From NCBI GenBank assembly GCA_027050975.1, contig JALUAR010000211.1, positions 1 through 10,497 of the forward strand: 10,497 bases of DNA. The letters are read 5' to 3'. This DNA comes from Thermodesulfovibrio sp. (GTDB taxonomy: Bacteria; Nitrospirota; Thermodesulfovibrionia; Thermodesulfovibrionales; JdFR-85). Within the stretch, counting starts at the first letter, position 1. Each line of letters opens with the position of its first letter. Positions 1 through 6,024 of this stretch are shown here, in pieces. Below the pieces are notes generated by a model. It was not told where the DNA came from, made no database searches, and saw only the letters and a list, made by a program, of their open reading frames with translations. A program made the position numbers and the translations under genes.

Positions 1-10
1 AATTACAAGT

Positions 11-232
11 ATGGATAAAGAACGTTTGGAAGAGGTTCTTGAGAAGATCCGGGAGGGGTTGAAGAAGGAGGGAGGGGATATTGAATTGGTGGATATCCGT
101 GACACGGTAGTGTTGGTAAGGCTTAAGGGAGAGTGCAGCAGTTGTATGATGGCGGGTCTTACCATGAAGAACTGGGTTGAGAAGGTAATCAAGGAGGAGA
201 TTCCTGAGGTCACTGAGGTAAGGGCGGTCTGA
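11..232 (+). CDS. NifU C-terminal-domain Fe-S cluster scaffold/carrier protein
   Basis: A 73-residue protein that consists only of the NifU C-terminal (Nfu-type) domain. These proteins carry or assemble Fe-S clusters in the cytoplasm through a CxxC pair, usually bridging two subunits. The motif is visible as C42-S-S-C45 within VRLKGECSSC, followed by the family's amphipathic helix and the typical IPEVTEV ending. The N-terminus (EVLEKIREGLKKEGGDIELVDI) aligns with the family's usual start, so the ATG at 11 is probably right. Only ten bases precede it, so no ribosome binding site can be judged, and the frame stays open to the window edge. The amidase gene begins 3 bp downstream, which suggests co-transcription. 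The family is clear; the client protein is unknown. Confidence 0.9.
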   Translation: MDKERLEEVLEKIREGLKKEGGDIELVDIRDTVVLVRLKGECSSCMMAGLTMKNWVEKVIKEEIPEVTEVRAV

Positions 233-235
233 ACA

Positions 236-1378
236 ATGAAGCGTCAGCCGTCATATTATCTATTCTATTTGCTTCTGTTTGCCTGCTTTTTAATCTCCTA
301 TTCCGTACCAGCCTCTGCTGACGAGATCTATATTAAGGATATCAGGTACAGCAACGGAGCCAATACCACAAAGGTGGTAATAGAATTCGAAAGCCTTCCC
401 GAGTATAAGTCCAATATGCTTCACAATCCCGAGAGGCTCTATTTTGATTTGAAAGGGGTGTTAATAGACGAGCCTCTTAATGTGCTTAACATAAAAAGCA
501 GTCATCTGAAAAAAATTCGGTTAGGGTATTACCGTAAAAATATCCTGAGGATTGTTTTTGATCTGAAGGGCAGGACGGAGTATAAAGTATTTACACTGAA
601 ATCCCCACCTCGGCTGGTGATAGAGTTTGGTAAGGATAGAAATCCCTTTTACCGTGAAAGAAAGGTTGTGGTGATTGATGCAGGCCATGGTGGGCATGAT
701 CCAGGGGCAATAGGTCCAGGGGGGCTGAAAGAGAAGGATGTCACCCTTGACATAGCAAAGCGGCTGAAAAGGGTGCTGGAGGAAAGGTATAATCTCATTG
801 TGTATCTTACAAGGAATACCGATCGGTTTCTTGAACTGAAAGAGAGGACCAGGATTGCAAACAAAAAAGGTGCCGATCTCTTCATCTCCATTCATGCCAA
901 TGCAAGTCCGCGGAGACAGACAAGGGGTATCGAGACCTATCTTCTGAACTGGACCAACGACGAGGAGGCTCTCAGGGTGGCTGCCCGTGAAAATGCCATC
1001 TCTGTGGAAAAGATGAAGAAACAGCAGACAGAATTAGGAATGATTCTTGCCTCATTACATAGAGAGAGCAAAAGAGACGAGTCACTTAAACTTGCCCACT
1101 ACATTCAGAACTCCCTTGTGAGCAGTCTTTCCAGAAAATACAGAGCCATCCAGAACCTGGGAGTTAAGCAGGCCCTGTTTTATGTGCTTGTAGATGCGGA
1201 GATGCCTTCTGTTCTGGTTGAGGTAGGGTTTATCAGCAATCCGAGAGAGGAAAGGCTTTTAAAGAGCAGGAGTTTCAGGCAGAAGACTGCCGAGGCCCTT
1301 GCACATGGGATCTTCCGATATATCCTCTCCCTGCCTGATGCGCCAAAGCTTGCAATGAACAGAACCAATCTGCAATAA
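236..1378 (+). CDS. N-acetylmuramoyl-L-alanine amidase, AMIN + Amidase_3 (AmiC-like)
   Basis: A secreted zinc amidase that cleaves the bond between N-acetylmuramic acid and L-alanine in peptidoglycan, typically to split septal wall during division. Residues 1-28 form a signal peptide with a likely cut at ASA|DE. Residues about 33-132 resemble an AMIN domain, which targets the enzyme to the septum or envelope. Residues about 144-365 are Amidase_3, with likely zinc ligands H151 (DAGHGG), E166 (LKEKD) and H220 (SIHAN) and catalytic E329 (VEVGFISN). The stretch of roughly residues 238-300 between H220 and E329 is long and helical, like the autoinhibitory insertion of AmiA/AmiC that LytM-type activators displace; that regulation is inferred from the family. 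No LysM or SPOR repeat is seen. It follows the NifU-like gene by 3 bp. The link to division parallels the Tol-Pal operon further downstream. Confidence 0.95.
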   Translation: MKRQPSYYLFYLLLFACFLISYSVPASADEIYIKDIRYSNGANTTKVVIEFESLPEYKSNMLHNPERLYFDLKGVLIDEPLNVLNIKSSHLKKIRLGYYRKNILRIVFDLKGRTEYKVFTLKSPPRLVIEFGKDRNPFYRERKVVVIDAGHGGHDPGAIGPGGLKEKDVTLDIAKRLKRVLEERYNLIVYLTRNTDRFLELKERTRIANKKGADLFISIHANASPRRQTRGIETYLLNWTNDEEALRVAARENAISVEKMKKQQTELGMILASLHRESKRDESLKLAHYIQNSLVSSLSRKYRAIQNLGVKQALFYVLVDAEMPSVLVEVGFISNPREERLLKSRSFRQKTAEALAHGIFRYILSLPDAPKLAMNRTNLQ

Positions 1379-1430
1379 TTATCAAACATCCCTCACTGTT
1401 TGGAGATTGCAATATCAGGGTGTCTTTAAA

Positions 1431-2081
1431 ATGCACGGAGATTCATTGACCAAGACAACAATTAAGCTCTTACTGTATCTTTCCTTCTGCGTATTTCTGT
1501 TTACCATCCGTTCACAGGCGGTTGCCTGGTCAGTCCTTGCGGGCTCTGTTGTCCTTTTCCTTTTTTATCCTGACAGCAGGATGCGTAGAGGTTGGATACC
1601 GATTTCCATTATAGTGGTTACCACAGTGGTGGGAAACCTCTTTTTTATACCTGGTAGGGTGATTCTTTCTAAGGGGGTGTTCACCGTTACCGAGGAGGCT
1701 CTGAATCTTGCCCTTTTAAGGGTCGTAAAGGTTGCCGGACTGATAGTAGGTGCCAAACTATTGAGTATTACAACATCCTTTGAGACAATGATTGCTACAC
1801 TGAAAAGATTGTCATCTCCTCTGAACAGAATAGGTGTGCCTGCAGAGGAGTTTTTTGAGACCACCGGCATGACACTCCGTTTGCTGCCAGGTATAAAGGA
1901 GGATATAATTAGTCGCTATAGATCTCTCCGTGTAGATGGACGGATCAGCCTTGTAAAAAAGCTCAGAATAGTGGGGTCTGTCTTCATTCCTGCTCTGGTG
2001 GAGAGCCTGAGGAATCCTTCTGAATATCTACATGGCTCCGGAGGGGCTTCCTTTAAGGAGTCCCGGCAGCCAAAGCAGTAA
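1431..2081 (+). CDS. CbiQ/EcfT-like energy-coupling factor transporter membrane protein (divergent)
   Basis: A membrane protein resembling the T component of ECF transporters, which couples ATPase subunits to a substrate-binding S component for vitamin or metal uptake. Hydrophobic segments lie at about residues 8-25, 30-46, 55-73, 88-110 and 182-195. The family-like stretch KLLSITTSFETMIATLKRL followed by GVPAEEFFETTGMTLRLLP is the best support. The cytoplasmic coupling region reads RYRSLRVDGRISL and later VESLRNPSEY, without the two Ala-Arg-Gly-type motifs usual in EcfT. No ATPase or S-component gene is adjacent, so the substrate is unknown. I chose the ATG at 1431 because AGGGTG (1417-1422) sits 8 bases upstream. 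A TTG at 1407 would add 8 residues but its GGAG lies almost against the codon. The gene starts 52 bp after the amidase and ends 9 bp before the permease gene. Confidence 0.75.
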   Translation: MHGDSLTKTTIKLLLYLSFCVFLFTIRSQAVAWSVLAGSVVLFLFYPDSRMRRGWIPISIIVVTTVVGNLFFIPGRVILSKGVFTVTEEALNLALLRVVKVAGLIVGAKLLSITTSFETMIATLKRLSSPLNRIGVPAEEFFETTGMTLRLLPGIKEDIISRYRSLRVDGRISLVKKLRIVGSVFIPALVESLRNPSEYLHGSGGASFKESRQPKQ

Positions 2082-2090
2082 GGCATTCCT

Positions 2091-3140
2091 ATGGGTACGA
2101 ACAGGTTTTATCTTTTTATGTTAATTCTCCTAACCGTGGCTCTTGCCTATCTGTCTTATCTCATTATAATTCCCTTTGTTACTGCCATAGCCTGGGCTGT
2201 TGTTATGACCGTAGTGTTCTATCCTATATATCTCTATCTTGGCAGATACATACATTGGAAACCCCTTACCTCGGCGCTTACCGTTTTGATCTCGATTGTT
2301 ATTATCATAGGTCCCTTTTCCTATCTGTTGATAAGCCTTGTAAAGGAGTTGAAGGACTTTATCGAATACTTAAATACTCATGGCATTGGCAGAATTGATG
2401 ATTGGTTAAATATGCCAAAGGTTCAGTGGTTGCAGGAAAAGATAAAGGGTACATTGAATCTCAAGGAGTTCGACCTTGCGGCATTAATCTCCGGGAGTCT
2501 TGCAAAGATGGGTAAAGAGGTGCTTGGTAATGTAAAGACAGGGGTGGCTAATATCGCCTCTGTGGTAATAAATTTTCTAATAATGCTCTTCGCCATGTTC
2601 TTCATGCTAAAGGATGGTCCAGAGTTTATAAGCAAGATAAGGGATTACATGCCCTTTTCAGACCCCCAGAGAGACCGCCTTGCCTCACAGATGCAGGATA
2701 TGGTTATCTCCACAATATATGGCGGTGTTGTGGTGGCTGTTATCCAGGGGCTCTTGGGAGGGATAACATTCTTTTTTTTAGGTCTTGCCTCGCCCGTACT
2801 GCTCGGAACAGCCATAGGTTTTATGTCCTTCATTCCCGGGTTAGGAGCATTCTCCGTATGGGGCCCTGTATTGGTCTATCTATTGATTAAGAAGGCCTAT
2901 GTTAAGGCTATTGTCCTGCTCTTTGTTGGGATTTTCGTTATAAGTATGGTCGATAACATCCTGAAGCCCATTATAATCAGCGGCAGAACCAGGATGCCCA
3001 CTCTTGTGATATTCTTTTCAGTGATCGGAGGACTCAAGGTCTTTGGGCTTATTGGCCTTGTGCTTGGCCCTCTGGTGCTTGCCATGTTTATTTCCGTGCT
3101 GGAGATATTCCGGAACTTGGAGGACAGTGGCACTGCATAG
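2091..3140 (+). CDS. AI-2E family transporter (PerM/YdiK-type permease)
   Basis: An inner-membrane permease of the AI-2E/PerM family. Members have been linked to export or uptake of small molecules, including autoinducer-2 and, in some, Na+/H+ exchange; the substrate here cannot be told. Its 349 residues match the family's usual size. There are two N-terminal membrane helices (about residues 6-50), another pair after LTSALTVLIS, a soluble segment around residues 85-145, and then four or more C-terminal helices. Diagnostic motifs are GLASPVLLG, FIPGLGAF, and the long signature starting at D288: DNILKPIIISG, then PTLVIFFSVIGGL and GLVLGPLVLA. The start codon follows a weak AAGG at 2080-2083. 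The gene lies 9 bp after the EcfT-like gene, probably in the same transcript. No hairpin terminator is apparent after its stop. Confidence 0.9.
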   Translation: MGTNRFYLFMLILLTVALAYLSYLIIIPFVTAIAWAVVMTVVFYPIYLYLGRYIHWKPLTSALTVLISIVIIIGPFSYLLISLVKELKDFIEYLNTHGIGRIDDWLNMPKVQWLQEKIKGTLNLKEFDLAALISGSLAKMGKEVLGNVKTGVANIASVVINFLIMLFAMFFMLKDGPEFISKIRDYMPFSDPQRDRLASQMQDMVISTIYGGVVVAVIQGLLGGITFFFLGLASPVLLGTAIGFMSFIPGLGAFSVWGPVLVYLLIKKAYVKAIVLLFVGIFVISMVDNILKPIIISGRTRMPTLVIFFSVIGGLKVFGLIGLVLGPLVLAMFISVLEIFRNLEDSGTA

Positions 3141-3180
3141 AAGGCAGTTGTGCTAAAATATGCTGTTATTGTAAGATAGA

Positions 3181-3212
3181 TTACATAGTTTCGAATATAA
3201 AATATTTATAAT
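3181..3212 (+). promoter_or_regulatory. AT-rich promoter-like region upstream of the cytochrome c gene
   Basis: A perfect TATAAT lies at 3207-3212, about 50 bp before the GTG start. It overlaps the right arm of a perfect inverted repeat, TATAAA-ATA-TTTATA (3196-3210). No good -35 box sits at 16-18 bp spacing, so either the promoter is activator-dependent or the call is wrong. The alternative -10 TATAAA at 3196 also lacks a good partner. The 122-bp gap 3141-3262 holds no gene that I can see. Confidence 0.4.
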
Positions 3213-3245
3213 TTAGTTAACTTGGGGAGGCAGAGGACAATATTG

Positions 3246-3260
3246 AGAAAGGAGGTGATC
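3246..3260 (+). promoter_or_regulatory. Extended Shine-Dalgarno sequence of the cytochrome c gene
   Basis: AGAAAGGAGGTGATC is a 15-base run complementary to the common bacterial 16S rRNA 3' end (GATCACCTCCTTTCT). Its GGAGG core ends 7 bases before the GTG at 3263, so it fixes that non-ATG start. A second purine-rich patch, GGGGAGG, lies about 20 bases upstream. Confidence 0.8.
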
Positions 3261-3262
3261 AG

Positions 3263-3625
3263 GTGTTAAAGGTCCGTACTGTAATATTTATTGCGATGTC
3301 TGTTCTTGTTATTGCAGGACTTGCTTTCGCAGGTGGAGATGTGGAAAAAGGTAAGGCTCTTTTCAATGATCCCAGTCTTGGTACAAACGGAAAAAGCTGT
3401 AGCAGCTGTCATCCTGGCGGAAGCAACATTAACGGTCAGAAGAACTCCTTTACCATAATGGGAAAGAAGCAGGCGACTGTTAAGGAGGCTATCAACTTCT
3501 GTGTGAAGATGGCTCTGAAGGGCAAACCTCTGAAAGAGGACTCAGAGAAGATGGAGAATCTTGCTGCCTATGTCAAGACCCTCAAAGGCAAGAAGCGCAA
3601 GAGGAAGCTAATCAAAGGATGCTAA
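3263..3625 (+). CDS. Secreted monohaem c-type cytochrome
   Basis: A small exported cytochrome c that probably shuttles electrons in the periplasm. Residues 1-23 are a signal peptide with a likely cut after AFA (LAFA|GGDVEKG). The haem site is C46-S-S-C49-H50 in GKSCSSCHPGG, the only CxxCH present. The C-terminal helix reads INFCVKMALKGKPL, then SEKMENLAAYVKTL, as in small class I cytochromes related to SoxX/TsdA-type domains. M83 or M97 could be the sixth haem ligand, and C80 is an extra cysteine. The protein ends with an unusual basic tail, KGKKRKRKLIKGC, finishing in cysteine. The GTG start is chosen because an exceptional ribosome binding site precedes it. The gene stands alone, with a promoter-like box before it and a strong terminator directly after, so its expression is probably independent of its neighbours. 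The electron partner is unknown. Confidence 0.88.
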   Translation: MLKVRTVIFIAMSVLVIAGLAFAGGDVEKGKALFNDPSLGTNGKSCSSCHPGGSNINGQKNSFTIMGKKQATVKEAINFCVKMALKGKPLKEDSEKMENLAAYVKTLKGKKRKRKLIKGC

Positions 3626-3626
3626 A

Positions 3627-3653
3627 TAAAAGGGAGGCAAAGCCTCCCTTTTA
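3627..3653 (+). terminator. Rho-independent terminator after the cytochrome c gene
   Basis: A perfect 12-bp stem, TAAAAGGGAGGC / GCCTCCCTTTTA, closes an AAA loop immediately after the TAA stop at 3623-3625. The GC-rich core sits next to the loop, and the 3' arm ends in a short T run (TTTT, 3649-3652). The A/T flanks make it symmetric, so it could also work on the opposite strand, though no converging gene is present. Confidence 0.85.
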
Positions 3654-3704
3654 AGATCACTTCAGCCTTTGTCCCTTTCCCATAACCTGCACCAACATAT
3701 ATTT

Positions 3705-3734
3705 ATAACACTAATTGCTCAATTTATGTATAAT
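3705..3734 (+). promoter_or_regulatory. Probable promoter of pyrG
   Basis: A perfect -10 box TATAAT lies at 3729-3734, with a TG just before it. An ATAACA (4 of 6 matches to TTGACA) lies 18 bp upstream at 3705-3710. Transcription would start near 3741 and give a leader of about 60 nt. The site is downstream of the cytochrome terminator, which fits an independent pyrG unit. Confidence 0.5.
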
Positions 3735-3778
3735 ATATTCGTAAGTACTCTGGAATATCTCTTTGAATTCAAAAGCTA

Positions 3779-3801
3779 TTAACCAGAAAGGGGTAGGTTA
3801 A
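3779..3801 (+). promoter_or_regulatory. Inverted repeat enclosing the pyrG ribosome binding site
   Basis: TTAACC (3779-3784) and GGTTAA (3796-3801) form a perfect 6-bp inverted repeat around an 11-base loop that contains the Shine-Dalgarno AAGGGG (3788-3793). The 3' arm ends at the base before the ATG. In RNA this small hairpin would display the ribosome binding site in a loop. A regulatory role is only inferred, and the stem is weak (four A-U, two G-C pairs). Confidence 0.35.
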
Positions 3802-5472
3802 ATGGCGAAGTATATTTTTGTAACAGGCGGTGTGGTGTCATCTCTTGGAAAAGGGATAGCATCAGCAGCAATAGGTGCCCTTCTGGAGGCTCGTGGACTA
3901 AAAGTGACTCTTCAGAAGCTTGATCCCTATATTAATGTTGATCCAGGCACCCTTAGTCCTTTCCAGCACGGAGAGGTGTTCGTTACTGACGATGGTGCCG
4001 AGACAGACCTGGACCTCGGGCATTATGAACGTTTTACCACGGTAAGGACCTCCCAGGCTAACAATGCCACCACAGGAAGGATCTACTTCAATGTTATTAC
4101 AAAGGAACGAAGAGGCGATTATCTTGGTGATACGGTTCAGGTTGTTCCCCATATCACCAATGAAATAAAGAGAACAATAAAGGCTGTAAGTAACGACTAT
4201 GATGTGGTGATTGTAGAGATAGGAGGAACCATTGGTGATATTGAGAGTCTTCCCTTCCTTGAGGCTATAAGACAGATGCGTTATGATGTGGGCAGAGAAA
4301 ATGTTATGTATATACATCTCACCCTTGTACCTTACATCTCCAGTGCGGGGGAGTTGAAGACAAAGCCTACGCAGCATAGCGTTAAGGAACTGAGAGAGAT
4401 AGGTATCCAGCCGGATGTCCTGCTATGCCGATGTGACAGGCCCCTTCCCAAGGAGTTAAAGAAAAAGATAGCCCTTCATTGTAATGTAGATGAAGATGCT
4501 GTTATCGGAGCCATAGATGTGGAAACGATTTATGAGGTTCCCCTTGCCTTCCACGATGAGGGACTTGATGAATTGATTGTAAGACGCTTTAATCTGTCTG
4601 TCAGTCCGCCGGACTTATCGAGATGGAATGATGTGGTAAAACGTGTAAAGGAACCTTCAAGGGAGGTGACTATTGCCCTTGTAGGGAAATACATAGGTTT
4701 GAAAGACTCCTACAAGAGTCTGATAGAGGCGCTGATCCACGGTGGCATAGCTAATGATGCTCGAGTGAATTTCCACTGGGTGGACTCCGAGGAGATAGAG
4801 GTGTACGGGCCGGAGCGTTTTCTGAGTGAAGTGGACGGAATTCTGGTTCCGGGTGGTTTCGGCTACAGAGGAATCGAGGGGAAGATTCAGGCCATACAGT
4901 ATGCAAGGACCAAAAAGATCCCCTATCTGGGTATATGTCTCGGAATGCAGTGTGCTGTTATAGAGTTTGCCAGGAATGTCTGCGGCCTTACCAAGGCAAA
5001 TAGCACGGAGTTCGATCTTCATACTCCTGATCCGGTTATATATCTCATGGAGAAGTGGTACGACTTCCGGAAGGGAAGAATCGAGGAGCGATCCCACGAA
5101 AGCGACAAGGGCGGAACGATGCGTCTGGGAGCCTATCCATGTATTCTAACAGAAAACTCCTTTGCCTACAAGGCATATCAAAGCAAAGAGATTAGCGAAC
5201 GACACAGACACCGCTATGAATTCAACAACGCCTACAGAGGTATACTTACCAGGCATGGCCTGAGAATTAGCGGTACAAGTCCTGACGGAGAATTGGTGGA
5301 GATTATAGAGATTGAGGACCACCCGTGGTTCCTCGGTTGTCAGTTCCATCCTGAATTCAAATCAAGACCTACGGAACCTCATCCCATATTCAGGGCTTTT
5401 ATTGAAGCATCCCTGAGGGAGAAGAGGTCTCTTTTCCCTTATTTAGAAGAGGGGATGGAGAGAGCCTCATGA
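3802..5472 (+). CDS. pyrG: CTP synthase (glutamine-hydrolysing)
   Basis: Makes CTP from UTP, ATP and glutamine, the last step of de novo pyrimidine nucleotide synthesis, in the cytoplasm. Its 556 residues are a normal length. The N-terminal amidoligase domain (about 1-266) begins with KYIFVTGGVVSSLGKGI and carries KLDPYINVDPGT, GEVFVTDDGAETDLDLGHYERF and EIGGTIGDIES, which are diagnostic for the family. The C-terminal class I glutamine amidotransferase domain (about 290-545) has LVPGGFGYRG, the nucleophile C379 in GICLGMQ, and H516/E518 in FHPEFKSRP, so both active sites look intact. It has its own promoter-like box and leader after the cytochrome terminator. In many bacteria pyrG neighbours kdsA or eno; here the Tol-Pal genes follow after a 150-bp gap. 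No terminator is obvious after it, only a 5-bp hairpin without a T run. Confidence 0.98.
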   Translation: MAKYIFVTGGVVSSLGKGIASAAIGALLEARGLKVTLQKLDPYINVDPGTLSPFQHGEVFVTDDGAETDLDLGHYERFTTVRTSQANNATTGRIYFNVITKERRGDYLGDTVQVVPHITNEIKRTIKAVSNDYDVVIVEIGGTIGDIESLPFLEAIRQMRYDVGRENVMYIHLTLVPYISSAGELKTKPTQHSVKELREIGIQPDVLLCRCDRPLPKELKKKIALHCNVDEDAVIGAIDVETIYEVPLAFHDEGLDELIVRRFNLSVSPPDLSRWNDVVKRVKEPSREVTIALVGKYIGLKDSYKSLIEALIHGGIANDARVNFHWVDSEEIEVYGPERFLSEVDGILVPGGFGYRGIEGKIQAIQYARTKKIPYLGICLGMQCAVIEFARNVCGLTKANSTEFDLHTPDPVIYLMEKWYDFRKGRIEERSHESDKGGTMRLGAYPCILTENSFAYKAYQSKEISERHRHRYEFNNAYRGILTRHGLRISGTSPDGELVEIIEIEDHPWFLGCQFHPEFKSRPTEPHPIFRAFIEASLREKRSLFPYLEEGMERAS

Positions 5473-5550
5473 AAGGCTGTGTCTGAGAAAAAGTTGACTC
5501 TGTCCTGTTAATTCACATATTTAAGATTAATTGACGGGTCCAACATGCCT

Positions 5551-5581
5551 TTCGCAATTTGGTTTTGATAAATGTTATACT
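5551..5581 (+). promoter_or_regulatory. Probable extended -10 promoter of the tol-pal operon
   Basis: TGTTATACT at 5573-5581 fits an extended -10 element (TGnTATAAT with one mismatch). A weak TTCGCA (4 of 6 to TTGACA) lies 19 bp upstream at 5551-5556. Transcription would start near 5588, about 35 nt before tolR. An alternative TTGACT at 5494-5499 lacks a good -10. The 150-bp gap 5473-5622 shows no gene. Confidence 0.4.
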
Positions 5582-5622
5582 ACTAAAATACCAGCACGCC
5601 TTAAATCCGGGGAGAAGATATA

Positions 5623-6024
5623 ATGAAGATTCGGCGCAATAGGGGTGTTATGAGTGAGATAAATGTTACCCCCCTTGTGGATGTCATGCTTGTCCTACTG
5701 ATTATCTTTATGGTTACCGCACCGATGCTGAAGCAGGGTCTTGATGTTGAACTGCCAAAGGCCAAGGGAAAGCAACTGCCAACGGAAGAGAGAATCGCTG
5801 TTGTTATAAAAAGAGGGGGTAAGATATATCTTAATAACCGAAAAGTGACTCTGCCTGAGTTGAGAAGAAGACTAAAGGCCATCAGCAAGCTAAACCCCAA
5901 TGTATATCTAAAGGCAGACAGAAGAGTTCCATACGGTGAGGTGGTAAAAGTAATGGCTGAGATTAAGGATGTAGGTATTGAAAAGGTCGGACTTATTACG
6001 GAGCCTGTCCAAAGGATAAGATGA
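5623..6024 (+). CDS. tolR: TolR/ExbD family biopolymer transport protein
   Basis: An inner-membrane protein that works with TolQ to turn proton flow into force on TolA in the Tol-Pal system. Its 133 residues are typical. A short cytoplasmic N-terminus with SEINVTPLVDVMLVLLIIFM precedes and enters the single membrane helix (about 14-36); D20 is the conserved proton-path aspartate. The periplasmic part ends in the family's pattern VYLKADRRVPYGEVVKVMAEIKDVGIEKVGLITE. The start at 5623 is supported by GGGGAG at 5609-5614; an in-frame ATG at 5650 is too close to the membrane segment. Its stop overlaps the tolA start (ATGA). The usual upstream partner tolQ is not present in this window. The sequence alone fits ExbD or TolR; the downstream tolA-tolB-pal order decides for TolR. 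Confidence 0.93.
   Translation: MKIRRNRGVMSEINVTPLVDVMLVLLIIFMVTAPMLKQGLDVELPKAKGKQLPTEERIAVVIKRGGKIYLNNRKVTLPELRRRLKAISKLNPNVYLKADRRVPYGEVVKVMAEIKDVGIEKVGLITEPVQRIR

Noticed and set aside
1383..1402. Hairpin CAAACA / TGTTTG between the amidase and the EcfT-like gene
   Set aside because: The stem is only 6 bp with an 8-base loop and no T run, so it does not make a credible terminator.
1407..1430. TTG start that would lengthen the EcfT-like protein by 8 residues
   Set aside because: GGAG lies almost against the TTG, and the added residues do not resemble the family; ATG at 1431 has a better-spaced AGGG.
3898..4377. Open frame of 159 codons on the opposite strand within pyrG
   Set aside because: It lies wholly inside the unmistakable CTP synthase gene, has no recognisable motif and is a reading-frame shadow.
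5463..5478. Hairpin AGCCT / AGGCT across the pyrG stop codon
   Set aside because: Five base pairs and no following T tract; likely chance.
5494..5535. Two TTGAC copies 37 bp apart and a TTAAT/ATTAA inverted repeat upstream of tolR
   Set aside because: The elements are short, AT-rich and without a matching -10 at proper spacing; not distinguishable from chance.
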